Below are positions 16,395 through 26,864 of a stretch of DNA of 53,106 nt, piece after piece. The DNA is from Deltaproteobacteria bacterium (GTDB taxonomy: Bacteria > Bdellovibrionota > Bacteriovoracia > Bacteriovoracales > Bacteriovoracaceae): the NCBI GenBank assembly GCA_006226755.1, contig SBGE01000192.1, positions 1 to 53,106 on the forward strand, given 5' to 3'. Every line of letters begins with the position of its first letter. Position 1 is the first letter of the stretch. The position numbers were made by a program, and so were the translations under genes. The notes beneath the pieces were generated by a model. That model had not been told where the DNA came from, did not search any database, and saw nothing but the letters and a program-made list of their open reading frames with translations.

Positions 16395-18230
16395 CTAATT
16401 CAGGAGGTGAGGATTTTTCTTGGCAGCTTCGTGTAAATTTCTGAAATGTCCGTCCATTTGCATCAACTGATCACGAGTTCCATGCTGAATGAGCTCACCT
16501 TTTTCAAATACAAAGATCCGATCACAGTGATCGAGAGTATCGAGTCTATGAGCAATCATGAGACAAGTTCTCTCTTCCATGATCTTATCCACAGCAGTAT
16601 GAATGATCCGCTCAAAATAAGGATCAATATTGGCCGTAGCTTCATCGAGAACTAAAATAGCAGGATTGCGAAGAAGTACTCTGGTAAGGGCAACCAACTG
16701 TCTCTCTCCTATTGAAAGGTTGCTTCCCCCTTCAAGAATCAAAGTATCTAAGGTCATGCCTGACTTTCTCATAATGTCGTAAAGGCCAGTCTTTTGACAG
16801 CCTTCAAGGATCACTTCATCTGAAAGGTTATCTGTGGTGAGATTGTTTCTAAGAGTTGCTCTGAAAATGATGGCATCTTGAGAGACAAATCCAACTCTCT
16901 TTCTTAAAAACTCACGATCGTAATAACGGATATTGTGATCATCAAGGATAATCTCCCCTCTTTGAAATTCATAAAGTCTGGAGATCAAACTGACGGTTGT
17001 CGTTTTACCACAACCTGTTGTCCCAACCAGACCGATTTTTTCTCCACTGTGAATAGTGAAATTCAGTCCTTTCAAAACATAGTTTTCATCTTGATAGGCC
17101 ATCCAAACATCTCTGAACTCAATCTTACCTTGTAGATTGAAATCTGCGTCGCCTCCTAGTTCTCCATTACCATCAAAGTAGACATACTCGTCTTCTTCAC
17201 GAAGAAAATTCGCTACTCTTTCAGCTGAAGTGAAGGCCTGTTGAATAACGTGAATCTCTCGGGCCAAAACCATGATGGGCATGAAGAAGCGTTCGCAGTA
17301 TCGAACGAAGGTCACAAATAAACCTACACCCATCGCTCCAGTCAATACGGCCTGTCCACCAAACCATACCAAGCCGATCAAAGGCAGTGTACAAAGGAAG
17401 CTCACCAGAGGTCTTGACCAACTAAAAAGAAGGTTGGCATCCAAAGTACTGTTCAAATGTTCATCAACTGCTCTATCGTAATTATCTTTTGACCATCTCT
17501 CCAAACCGAATGATCTGATCACTTCTATACCATTTATGTACTCACTGAGTTTGGCGTTCAAGGCGGAATTCAATCGCGACATTTTACGGTTGATTCTTCT
17601 CACCATATTTCTAGTGCCAAAAACAAACAAAGCGGCAGGAATCATTGAGACAATTAAAATTGAACCGAGTTTGAGATCAGTGGCCAACATAGCTGAAGAA
17701 GCTACGATCGTCATAAAGAGAGCATTAAAAAGTCTACCAAGAGATGAAGTAAAGAATTGTTCCAAACTCTCAACATCATGAGTAATACGAGTAACAACTC
17801 TCCCTTGAGGTTGCGTGTCATAATAAGTCATTGGAAGGAGTTGAACATGTCTGAACAATCCTTTTCGAATCTCATAAATTGATGAGAGTGAGTATTTGGC
17901 CAGTAGACTTCGCCCAACCCAACCTGTGAAGATTGCAAAGACTTCAAGACCCAGAATCAGACCTGCATAAAACCAAGCTTTATCAAAGTCATTAGGAATA
18001 AGTCCTTGGTCTACTAAGTGTCCCATTGCCCTGGCAGAGACAATCACAATAATCGAAGTAGAGACCAACAGAACCAATGACAAGATTATTTTCCATTTAA
18101 ACTTAGAAGAAAACTTCAACAAATAAAGAAGGCTCTTGTAATCAGGAGTGAGGTTTTCATCAACATTACTTTCGTGTTGATCGTCTAACTTAAGATAGGT
18201 CTTTTTTACCTTTTTCTTTTTTTCAGACAT
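16395..18230 (-). CDS. ABC exporter half-transporter (TMD+NBD), consensus Walker B subunit
   Basis: GLVGTTGCGKTT Walker A, NLSIGERQL signature, AILVLDEATANID Walker B, AHRLDTL H-loop. Start likely at MSEKKKKVKK (18230). Confidence 0.93.
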   Translation of the reverse strand: MSEKKKKVKKTYLKLDDQHESNVDENLTPDYKSLLYLLKFSSKFKWKIILSLVLLVSTSIIVIVSARAMGHLVDQGLIPNDFDKAWFYAGLILGLEVFAIFTGWVGRSLLAKYSLSSIYEIRKGLFRHVQLLPMTYYDTQPQGRVVTRITHDVESLEQFFTSSLGRLFNALFMTIVASSAMLATDLKLGSILIVSMIPAALFVFGTRNMVRRINRKMSRLNSALNAKLSEYINGIEVIRSFGLERWSKDNYDRAVDEHLNSTLDANLLFSWSRPLVSFLCTLPLIGLVWFGGQAVLTGAMGVGLFVTFVRYCERFFMPIMVLAREIHVIQQAFTSAERVANFLREEDEYVYFDGNGELGGDADFNLQGKIEFRDVWMAYQDENYVLKGLNFTIHSGEKIGLVGTTGCGKTTTVSLISRLYEFQRGEIILDDHNIRYYDREFLRKRVGFVSQDAIIFRATLRNNLTTDNLSDEVILEGCQKTGLYDIMRKSGMTLDTLILEGGSNLSIGERQLVALTRVLLRNPAILVLDEATANIDPYFERIIHTAVDKIMEERTCLMIAHRLDTLDHCDRIFVFEKGELIQHGTRDQLMQMDGHFRNLHEAAKKNPHLLN

Positions 18231-19965
18231 GAGCGGCCTCCACATGTTGTTCATTATCAAAATCGAGAATCTTATTGCAATATTTCAACGTAGACTTTCG
18301 ATGGGCCACCCATACAAGTGTTGTATCCTCGAGTTCTTTATCAAGATTTCTAAGAATCTGCTCTTCAGTGACAGTATCAACAGCACTCAAGCAGTCATCC
18401 AAGAAAAGAAGCTTGGGCTTTCTCGCCAAAGCTCTGGCAATAGTGAGTCTCTGCTTTTGTCCCCCACTCAAGTTGATTCCCCACTCTCCAAGAGGAGTAT
18501 CAATTCCATCTGGGAACTCTTTCACATCTTTAGAAAGTCCAGAAACTTCAAGAATTCTCCAAACTTCATCATCTGATAATTTCACATCCATAGTGATATT
18601 ATTTTTAATACTTTCAGCGAAGAGAAACGGTTTTTGATGGACATGCCCTATGTATTTTCTAAGATTGACATGTCCATATTGATCAAAAGATTTTCCGGCC
18701 AGAACAACTTCACCTTCATAATTTCTAATCAAGCCACTTAAAATTTTAACCAAAGTACTCTTACCTGTTCCAATTTTACCGGTAATACCAAGTCGGTCAC
18801 CGCGATTGAGGGTGAATGACAAGTCCTTGATGATTTTTGGACCATCAGCGTAGGCAAACGAGAGGTCATTTATCTTGAGAAGTTCGTTGGCATCATTAAC
18901 TTCATCACCTTCGATCAATAAAGTCTCATCATTTTCTGTAGTATAAATTTCAGAAAGTCTTTCCAATGAAGTGAAACCTTTTTTCATCTCTGAGATGATG
19001 AATCCAAGTTCCATCAATGGATCCTGTAAAAGAAAGATCAAACCCTGCATGGCCACAAAGTCCCCTATGGAAAGTGAACCATTAACAACGGCAGTGATTC
19101 CCATAACAAAAAGAACCGTGTAACTGACGACGGAGCTCGATCCCATTACAGGAATATAGCGAAGTGAAGTTTTGAGCAGTTCATATCTTTTATTCTGGTA
19201 ATCTTTGGCTGATTTTTTTAGACGTTGTTCCCAGTAATGCCCGGTTTGAGTTAGACGCTGAAGTCTAATGGTACTGATAACCTGAGAAGAGATATCGTTG
19301 AAATCTGAAAGTTTGTCCTGAGCATCTCCATATCTTTTGATTTCCAGCTCAGAGAGCTTTTTGACTGCGATCGGTAGAAAAATCATGACGACTAAACTCA
19401 TTAGAGTCAAAGGTACATTGATTAAAAACATCGTAACCAATGTCAAAACACCCAGGAATAGCACATCGAAAACTGCAACCAATGTGAAACCAAAAATGAA
19501 TCGCCCAGATCCAACGTCTGAAGTCGAGGCATTCATCAAAACACCCTTGGTCCACTTATTGGCCAAATCTTCTTGTTTGAAAAAGCGGACTTTGTCCCAG
19601 ACTCTTGATCTGAGCATGCCGCCGGCAAAATGAGTTTGTCTGGCTAGTGTCATACGCCAACCAAAGCGACCGACAGTCAAGAGAACCTTACTCCCAAACA
19701 TGATGCCAAAAAGAATGTAAAAAGTGTCAAGACGATCTATCCCCGTCATGACTTTTGGAAGTGGCTTATTGGTAAAAAAATCCAAGATCCAACCCATCAC
19801 TCGAGTGGAAAGGACCTGCATTCCATTTGTCAAAACCACCATCAAAGCACCCAAAACATACATCGTTTTGTGTTCCATGATGTAGTCCCACCAAAGACGG
19901 CGAGCTTCTTTTTTTAAGAGGTCGTTTGTTTCAAAATTTTCGGATGTTTCGGAGGCTTCAGGCAT
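18223..19965 (-). CDS. ABC exporter half-transporter (TMD+NBD), degenerate Walker B subunit
   Basis: GITGKIGTGKSTL, INLSGGQKQRL, LLFLDDCLSAVDT, VAHRKSTL; overlaps the downstream partner gene. Confidence 0.93.
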   Translation of the reverse strand: MPEASETSENFETNDLLKKEARRLWWDYIMEHKTMYVLGALMVVLTNGMQVLSTRVMGWILDFFTNKPLPKVMTGIDRLDTFYILFGIMFGSKVLLTVGRFGWRMTLARQTHFAGGMLRSRVWDKVRFFKQEDLANKWTKGVLMNASTSDVGSGRFIFGFTLVAVFDVLFLGVLTLVTMFLINVPLTLMSLVVMIFLPIAVKKLSELEIKRYGDAQDKLSDFNDISSQVISTIRLQRLTQTGHYWEQRLKKSAKDYQNKRYELLKTSLRYIPVMGSSSVVSYTVLFVMGITAVVNGSLSIGDFVAMQGLIFLLQDPLMELGFIISEMKKGFTSLERLSEIYTTENDETLLIEGDEVNDANELLKINDLSFAYADGPKIIKDLSFTLNRGDRLGITGKIGTGKSTLVKILSGLIRNYEGEVVLAGKSFDQYGHVNLRKYIGHVHQKPFLFAESIKNNITMDVKLSDDEVWRILEVSGLSKDVKEFPDGIDTPLGEWGINLSGGQKQRLTIARALARKPKLLFLDDCLSAVDTVTEEQILRNLDKELEDTTLVWVAHRKSTLKYCNKILDFDNEQHVEAAHV

Positions 19966-20019
19966 GGGAAGAGTCTAGAGAAAATGAGACACTTTTGAAA
20001 GTAAACAAATAGTCAGTTT

Positions 20020-21042
20020 TCAAACAATTTGTGACTTCATCCAAGTGCAGAATTCATGCAGCTCGTGTTCAAGAAACGGCATTTCACGAGTTATTTTCTC
20101 AACCACCAAATCCACGGTTTTTGTCGTGTAAGGATGACCAGGAAATTCATTGGCCAAGGCCTCGACTAGTTGAGGATGCAGAGAGTCTGAAAACAAAGTA
20201 CATTTTTCGATCATTCCTTTGTGGGCATCGATATGAACATCCATCTCCCCCCAATCAAATCTTTCTACTAAATTGTGGGTAAACTTTGGTGTTTCACCAA
20301 AGCGCCATTTCCAATCTTTCAAGGCCTCATAATAACGATTAAGAGGTTCAATCGTTTCAAGAACTGAATGGTCCAAATGCTCTATAGGTCCTTCTACTTG
20401 ATAATAATTGAAAAACTCCTCGATTACTTTTTGGGTCAAAGAGTCATGAGTAATTTCTGGGTTGAGAAGAGAAAGATTAGTCACCCGAGAACGAACTGAC
20501 TTGATCCCTTTACTCACTAATTTTTTCTTATTGGGATTCAGATAATTTCCAAGCCTGGTGAGATCAGCGTCAATGAGAAGCGTCCCATGATGAAAGGAGC
20601 GATCTTTTTTTTCCTTAAAAGCACTTCCACTGATTTTCTTAGGCCCTTCTAGATCATCAACCAAAATATCATTACGACCTGACGGATAGCTTTTAAGCCC
20701 AAATGAATTGATCGCTCTGGTGATAATGGTATTATTGGCAGATTTATCAAATCCTTCTTTACCTGAGAGAAAGGTGAAATTGGTATTACCCAGATCGTGA
20801 AAAACAGCTCCACCGCCACTTTGTCTTCGAGCGAGTTTGATGCCATCTTTTTCCATCATGCCAGTATTGCATTCAATCCAAGGGTTTTGAAAACGTCCAA
20901 TCACGACAGTCTCTTCGTTTCTCCACAAAAAAAGAATTTTGGTATCCGGATTCATATCCTGAAAGATCCAATCCTCTGTGGCCAGGTTGAACCAAGGATC
21001 AAAGGTAGATGAAATAAGAACTTTAACTGAAGTTTTGGACAT
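20020..21042 (-). CDS. lplA: Lipoate--protein ligase A family
   Basis: FNLATEDWIFQDM, LWRNEETVVIGRFQNPWIECN, LARRQSGGGAVFHDLGNTNFTFL. Confidence 0.93.
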   Translation of the reverse strand: MSKTSVKVLISSTFDPWFNLATEDWIFQDMNPDTKILFLWRNEETVVIGRFQNPWIECNTGMMEKDGIKLARRQSGGGAVFHDLGNTNFTFLSGKEGFDKSANNTIITRAINSFGLKSYPSGRNDILVDDLEGPKKISGSAFKEKKDRSFHHGTLLIDADLTRLGNYLNPNKKKLVSKGIKSVRSRVTNLSLLNPEITHDSLTQKVIEEFFNYYQVEGPIEHLDHSVLETIEPLNRYYEALKDWKWRFGETPKFTHNLVERFDWGEMDVHIDAHKGMIEKCTLFSDSLHPQLVEALANEFPGHPYTTKTVDLVVEKITREMPFLEHELHEFCTWMKSQIV

Positions 21043-21175
21043 GGAAGGCTTTTAACTTTTTTGACATGAAATGTCTTATTCAAATCTGATATCCCCTCAC
21101 AGTAACGCATCATATCTAGAAGAAGTGTGACAAGGAGTTCTAAAATTTTAGTTCTACGCGAAATAGGAGTTTCAC

Positions 21176-22183
21176 ATGCCCGTTAAGACAGGATTGTTAC
21201 TGGTTTTATGCTTTTTTACATTTAACGCATACGCCAATTTTGAGGCCATCAAAATTCCAGGTGCTGTCTGTGGTAACGGAGGAAGCTTCAGTGTCTTTTA
21301 TAAAAAAGGTGATCAAAAAAAATTGGCCGTCGAATTTATGGGTGGTGGGGCGTGCTGGTCGGCCTCAACCTGCTATGGTCCCAATCTTCGCGCTTGGTTT
21401 CATCAACTCCCAAAGGCCATCACTAACGCCTCACTGGCCGCGACAGGATCAAAAAAAGATAATCCCTTTTACGGGCATTCTTTCCTCTACATCCCCTATT
21501 GCACAGGAGATGTCTTTGCCGGAAAGCATACGGCGAAATATCGCTTTGGTATCAAGGCCCATCATCAAGGCTACAGCAATACCAAATTGATCTTTGATCA
21601 TTTAATAAAAGAAAAAATCATTGAGCCTAATGAGGTTCAAGATCTAGGTCTTTTTGGGGCCAGTGCCGGAGCTCTTGGAGCTTTGATTCATGGAAAAGAT
21701 ATTGAAGCACGCTTCCCAAATGCCATCAAAAAAACCTTGATCGCTGATTCTCCAGGTCTCCATTGGGGACAAGACTTCTGGAATAAATTCTCTCCGAGGA
21801 TGTTGGAAGATATTATCGATGCCTTGGCCAAAGTGAATTTGGAAATTGATACTCACGATGGATTTATTGCAGAACTACTTCCTGAGGTTTGCTCATTATA
21901 TAGAGACTTTAATATTGGATTTCTTCAGGGAAGCAAAGATGTGATCATGACATTAATGTTTGGAAATATCTCAACCAAAGATCACGAGAAGTTAATCTAT
22001 AGTGAACGTGGACTCTATGGAGTGACCCAACGAATACGCAATTGTAAGGCCTGGGTTCCTCAAACTCATATGCACACTTTCCTTCTCTCCAAACCAAGCG
22101 GGGACATCAAAGCTGGAAATAAAACGGCCATTGAATTTTCTAAGGAAATTTATCGTGGAAATATGATCACCAACTATCGCTAA
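21176..22183 (+). CDS. Secreted pectinacetylesterase / Notum-like family hydrolase
   Basis: Signal peptide; AVEFMGGGACWSASTCYG, YIPYCTGDVFAG, LGLFGASAGALGALIHG. Confidence 0.85.
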   Translation: MPVKTGLLLVLCFFTFNAYANFEAIKIPGAVCGNGGSFSVFYKKGDQKKLAVEFMGGGACWSASTCYGPNLRAWFHQLPKAITNASLAATGSKKDNPFYGHSFLYIPYCTGDVFAGKHTAKYRFGIKAHHQGYSNTKLIFDHLIKEKIIEPNEVQDLGLFGASAGALGALIHGKDIEARFPNAIKKTLIADSPGLHWGQDFWNKFSPRMLEDIIDALAKVNLEIDTHDGFIAELLPEVCSLYRDFNIGFLQGSKDVIMTLMFGNISTKDHEKLIYSERGLYGVTQRIRNCKAWVPQTHMHTFLLSKPSGDIKAGNKTAIEFSKEIYRGNMITNYR

Positions 22184-22203
22184 TACGATAGTGGTGATCT
22201 TTT
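22165..22203 (+). terminator. Terminator overlapping the 3' end of the pectinacetylesterase-like CDS
   Basis: gatcaccaactatcg-ctaata-cgatagtggtgatctttt: about 14-bp stem with one bulged A, followed by a T-tract; contains the TAA stop. Confidence 0.75.
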
Positions 22204-22213
22204 ATTGCATAAA

Positions 22214-23170
22214 TTATTGATCAATTGAAACTTTTAGAGGCATCAATTTTTCTTTGAAATAAAGAACTGTTGTAGGAAGTGGTTCTTCACCATCTTTGAA
22301 CCCTGGAACAGAATAAGCTTCTTTCAATTTGAAATCGATATGCTTGAATATTGAATCAGTCTTGATAAGGACATTGATTCCTTTAAATTCAACTCGAAGA
22401 GGAGTAATAATACTCTCCTTATTCATATGAAATTCGATATTTTTAGGAATTCCTGAGAAGACCTGGTTGATCGAAGAAATATTAAATCCAACAAAACGGA
22501 CTTTTTCTTTGAGAAACTTTAAAAGTCCTCTTTTCTCAGCTTTGGTATTGATATCTTCGAATGTGAGCTCTGCCCCATTTTGAATATTCATATGCTTGAC
22601 TTGATTGCCACTGACATTCTGATTGATTAGATAAAGGATTCCATTTTTTTCGTCTTTGGCAAAAATCTTTACCCAAAACTTTCCACTCTTTTTACCAAAT
22701 TTCAATTTTCTAATTTGATTGATGATGGTCCAAACATCTTCACTTAATTGATAATCAGCAAGCTTTAGGAAACCATTGATCAAAGTCACAATATCTTTAT
22801 GAACGATTTCATACTCTCCAATTTCAGAGAGATATCTCAAGATATAAAAGGTCAATCCAATAGAATCAGAAACAAAATATTTTTCTGACATATTGTTGAT
22901 GACACCGAAAATACCACGTGCGAGCTTTTCATATTGTTCATCTGTTAGTTGAAGATCAGTATAGGCCGTCGTCTGATCGTCGCCATCGTTATCAGTCACA
23001 TCGGTATTGTCACCATTACTGCCATTTGTAGTCGAGTTATCTGTATCTGATGTGACGACTGAACCGTTGTCTCCACCAGAAACATCCTGTTGTGACCAGG
23101 CAAAACTTCCCAAACTTAAAACCAGAATCAATAAAAGTGTTGAAATTGATTTCAAAACTTTAACCTCCAA
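22214..23170 (-). CDS. Hypothetical secreted protein with Asp/Asn/Ser/Thr-rich linker
   Basis: Signal peptide, then DVSGGDNGSVVTSDTDNSTTNGSNGDNTDVTDNDGDDQTT low-complexity linker. Confidence 0.65.
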   Translation of the reverse strand: MEVKVLKSISTLLLILVLSLGSFAWSQQDVSGGDNGSVVTSDTDNSTTNGSNGDNTDVTDNDGDDQTTAYTDLQLTDEQYEKLARGIFGVINNMSEKYFVSDSIGLTFYILRYLSEIGEYEIVHKDIVTLINGFLKLADYQLSEDVWTIINQIRKLKFGKKSGKFWVKIFAKDEKNGILYLINQNVSGNQVKHMNIQNGAELTFEDINTKAEKRGLLKFLKEKVRFVGFNISSINQVFSGIPKNIEFHMNKESIITPLRVEFKGINVLIKTDSIFKHIDFKLKEAYSVPGFKDGEEPLPTTVLYFKEKLMPLKVSIDQ

Positions 23171-23176
23171 AAATTA

Positions 23177-26100
23177 TTATCTTCTCTTAAACAACTGACT
23201 CGCTAATTTGTAAACGGCATCTGAAAATCTTGCATCCGGATAGTATGTGTGATTCCAGTCAGTTGGCCCCTTTTGTATAATCTTTTCATTGTGCTCCCTG
23301 TAACCCGCTTCATATTGCTGAAGAAGAGGGGCAATAAAGCGCTTTTCAAATTCAATCGCACGCTTTTGGAAGTCAGCAAAGTAAGGAACTTCATCCTCCA
23401 CTCCAAATTCTTTGATCTTATTGATAAGAAGATCAAGATGCCCTTTCAAAACCATTGCCGAAGAAAGAAAATACATCAGTTCCACTCCTGAAGCCGTAAT
23501 TTCTCTTGAACCAAGTTTTTCTTGTGGCATTTCCAAGTCACGCCCTATAGCGTTTGCAATATTTTGAGCAACTGTGAAGTCATTATGAGTATTGCTGATC
23601 ACCCCATCGTACTGAGATAAGACATGAATAAATCTGTGAAAGAGACTCATTTTCTTATAGTCACTGTTGTACAGGAACTGGTCAAACAAAGTGAGATCTT
23701 TTAATTTCTTCAAGAACTCTTCTTTATTGCTTTCCATGTAGTAAGGGTCCATGATCTTTTTGGCCTTGGCCATGATCTGATAAAGTTCACCCTTATCAAC
23801 TGCGGCCATGTTTCCAACAGTCTGGAAATTCACTTCTAGAATATTCTGGGCCTTTGAAACTACGAAACCAACATCTCTTCCTCTGAAGTTCTGGTTTGCG
23901 AGCAATTTGACATCAAATGCTGTTCCAAGAATATGTGGATTCAACTGAATCAAAATTTCTTCATCATGCGTGAGGAGTTTTGCATATCTGTTGATTTTGA
24001 CTCCGCCTAGCTCAGTATTTCCATTTTTGTTTGGATCTTCAGAGTTCAAAAAGCCTCTAAGCGCTCTTAGAACCAATACTTTTACTTTTTTAGCAAGTGT
24101 GCTGTTTTTAAAATCAAGATTTCCAACCGCAAGAAGAAGCATTTTATCAACAATACCAGTATCTCCACTCATGGTGAATTTGGCATTGTAGAGATCAACT
24201 TTCAAAAGCTCATCTCCAAAGAAAACTTCATTTTGTGAAAGTTTCAAACCTTTCTGATATTTGGCAAGTCTATCGACAGAGATTCCAATTTGTGTTTTGA
24301 CTCCAATTGTTTTTCTTTTAACTGGCCATCTTTCACCAAACCATCGAGCTGGGTTTAGTGCTCCACGCTCTGTCTTTGAAATATGAGTCATTGTCGCATT
24401 CAGCTCAAGAAGTCCATTTTCAGCTGCCTTGATATGGACGTCTCGGATCATATAGTGCTCAGACTCTTTGTCTCTTCCAAGTTCAGCTTCTACCAGTTTT
24501 GACTGTTGAGTGTAGGCATCTGAAAGAATCGTGTTGATGAGATTTTCGAATGAACCAAGATCCATCTTGATACCAAGGTCAACAATTCCACCTTCATCTC
24601 GCGTTCCAACAAAGTTTTCACTATCTCTTCTTTCTTGTCTGTTAAAGACTTCTTGAACATAAGTTTTTGATCTGGTTTTATTTCCAAGAGCAAGATCGAG
24701 ATATGTCTCATCCATTTTCTTATCGAAAAGGGCCTCGACATTCCATACTTGAACGTCGTTTGGTGAACTTAGAATAGACTCACTAACGACTTTAGGATCC
24801 ATTTTGAACTTGATGAGTCCACTGGCCTCGTTGTATTTAACTAACTCTTTAAAGAAAAGTTCCATCTTTCCTTCTACAAATGCTTGTCCAGTCTTGAGAA
24901 ATGGGTTGTTTTCAATATCGACTTTAGCCACATTGATAAGAGCTTCTAGTCCTAGATCTCTTCCAGAAAAAAGACTAGCGTAAGCACTGTTTTGACGGTT
25001 GATATTTTCTCTGAGGACCAAATAAGTATCAGTCGTCTCACCTTCGTCTCCGGCATCGGCTGTTGGAGGCACTGGCTGCTCAATCAAAGTTGTGGCAAGC
25101 GTGTTTACAATCGCCATTTTGACGAAGTTGATAATAAACTGTCCGTGGTCTTGGTAATTTGAGAAGACCATCTTTTGAGAGCCTTTGAACAAACTGACAG
25201 ACTTCACGTCAAGCCCTAGCCAACCGCCATCTTCTACAGAAATCCTAATGGCCGTTTCAAAAGGAATACCGGCACCATAAAGATCATCAGCAAAGTGAAT
25301 AGGCATATCTCCAAAGTCAACAGGAGCACCTTCAAGTCCCATGGCCAGAACCCAATTCATATCAAGGTTCATGATACCTTTCATAACTAGTCCTGGAAGA
25401 GCAGGATTAAGATAGACATCCAGTACCGGGAACATGTTGTCCCCTTCAAATTCGAAATCTCTGAAGAATCTTACCGCTTGAGAAAGAGTTTTTTGCGAAA
25501 TTCTCTTTTGTAGAAATGGACGATCGTTGCTATTGCGTCCGCCACGGGCCATTCCTTCTTCTAAAAGTTTTCTTCTCTTGATATCTGAAAGACCAGTGAT
25601 CACATATTCCTTGGCTTCATTTTTAATCGACTCATGGACGTATTCTGGATCTGACAAGAATTCAGGATTTTTCTTATCTAGAGCTGTTCTGATTTTGGAT
25701 CCAAGGTAGGCCCTAAGATCACTGACCTCTTGCTCGTACCTTGGATTAAGTTTTTGAAGGTTCATCTGCTCTCTAGAATCATCGAGATATTTTTCCACTT
25801 CTTCAGTAAGTTTTTTGGCATTTCCAAGTTCGACATAAAATTGTTCACGTACTTCTTGAAGCGTTCTCTCATCATGCTCAGAACGAGCAGAGATATCTTC
25901 AACCCATGCCTGTCCAGGTTTTCCAAGTCCTGCTTCCATTCTGAAAACCATTTGATTGCTTCCACGAAGTAGAACTGGGCTGAATTGCCAAATTCTGAGG
26001 TCAGTTATCTCTGCAAATCTTGAAAAGTCTGCAAAAGACTTGAGATCAAGTTTGAAAGAAATGGTTTCACCTCTAAAACGTACACCTTTCTTTTGGATCA

Positions 26101-26692
26101 GATCGCGAACCATGATCACCGGATCATTCTGATTTACTTCCATTTCAGGCTTCACATCGAGCATGTAATTATAAAAAGAAGTATTGGCGATCAAGACAGA
26201 AGAAAACTGTCCAAGGACATGCAGACTAGGTTTCCAGTCAAGCCCATCGAGTTTGAACTCTTCAATCTTGATTTGAAACCAGCTGGTGTTCGCCAACATT
26301 TTTGACGAAGGAAGCGAGATAACAGTTTTAAATTTATGCTTGGCCTCAACATCTCCACCAGCTAGGTCTGTCAGATCTAGCATAATGTCAGCTGGAACAA
26401 CGATATCACCTTCGAGCATGATCAATCTGTTGATTGGATCAAAATCCAGACGGTCAATTTTCGTGATTGGAGAATCCTTATGGAGAAGAATAGCTGAGAG
26501 CTCTCTTTTCACCAGTTCAATGGGAAGATTAACCACAACCAACGCTTCTTCAGGTCTTTCTCCATTTTCTGCACCTCTTACCTTCTCACGGTATGGGTCC
26601 ACATCTGTCAAAATAGCTGAATAAGACGGAGAAACTGTCAAAAGAGTCAACAGAATCAAGGCCAGAAGCCTGAATGTTTTCATGATTTCCAT
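23177..26692 (-). CDS. Very large (about 1170 aa) secreted protein of unknown function
   Basis: Signal peptide MKTFRLLALILLTLLTVSPSYS; long ORF with no recognised family; 6-nt gap to the downstream gene. Confidence 0.75.
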   Translation of the reverse strand: MEIMKTFRLLALILLTLLTVSPSYSAILTDVDPYREKVRGAENGERPEEALVVVNLPIELVKRELSAILLHKDSPITKIDRLDFDPINRLIMLEGDIVVPADIMLDLTDLAGGDVEAKHKFKTVISLPSSKMLANTSWFQIKIEEFKLDGLDWKPSLHVLGQFSSVLIANTSFYNYMLDVKPEMEVNQNDPVIMVRDLIQKKGVRFRGETISFKLDLKSFADFSRFAEITDLRIWQFSPVLLRGSNQMVFRMEAGLGKPGQAWVEDISARSEHDERTLQEVREQFYVELGNAKKLTEEVEKYLDDSREQMNLQKLNPRYEQEVSDLRAYLGSKIRTALDKKNPEFLSDPEYVHESIKNEAKEYVITGLSDIKRRKLLEEGMARGGRNSNDRPFLQKRISQKTLSQAVRFFRDFEFEGDNMFPVLDVYLNPALPGLVMKGIMNLDMNWVLAMGLEGAPVDFGDMPIHFADDLYGAGIPFETAIRISVEDGGWLGLDVKSVSLFKGSQKMVFSNYQDHGQFIINFVKMAIVNTLATTLIEQPVPPTADAGDEGETTDTYLVLRENINRQNSAYASLFSGRDLGLEALINVAKVDIENNPFLKTGQAFVEGKMELFFKELVKYNEASGLIKFKMDPKVVSESILSSPNDVQVWNVEALFDKKMDETYLDLALGNKTRSKTYVQEVFNRQERRDSENFVGTRDEGGIVDLGIKMDLGSFENLINTILSDAYTQQSKLVEAELGRDKESEHYMIRDVHIKAAENGLLELNATMTHISKTERGALNPARWFGERWPVKRKTIGVKTQIGISVDRLAKYQKGLKLSQNEVFFGDELLKVDLYNAKFTMSGDTGIVDKMLLLAVGNLDFKNSTLAKKVKVLVLRALRGFLNSEDPNKNGNTELGGVKINRYAKLLTHDEEILIQLNPHILGTAFDVKLLANQNFRGRDVGFVVSKAQNILEVNFQTVGNMAAVDKGELYQIMAKAKKIMDPYYMESNKEEFLKKLKDLTLFDQFLYNSDYKKMSLFHRFIHVLSQYDGVISNTHNDFTVAQNIANAIGRDLEMPQEKLGSREITASGVELMYFLSSAMVLKGHLDLLINKIKEFGVEDEVPYFADFQKRAIEFEKRFIAPLLQQYEAGYREHNEKIIQKGPTDWNHTYYPDARFSDAVYKLASQLFKRR

Positions 26693-26864
26693 AAGTTATC
26701 CCTTATATTTTTCTACACTATTTATATGTACAAAAGGGATGCCAAGGGATTCGAATACATAGAATCAGTTAGTTGGAAATGAACGAAAGAGATGGGATTT
26801 TTCAGCTGTCAAAAAGATAAACACCCGGAATTCACTCCAAAGAGCAAACTCCGGATGACATACA

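Noticed and set aside
21140-21151. Perfect palindrome CTAAAATTTTAG upstream of the pectinacetylesterase-like gene
   Set aside because: Short and fully AT-rich centre; such palindromes are expected by chance in this composition, so not claimed as an operator.
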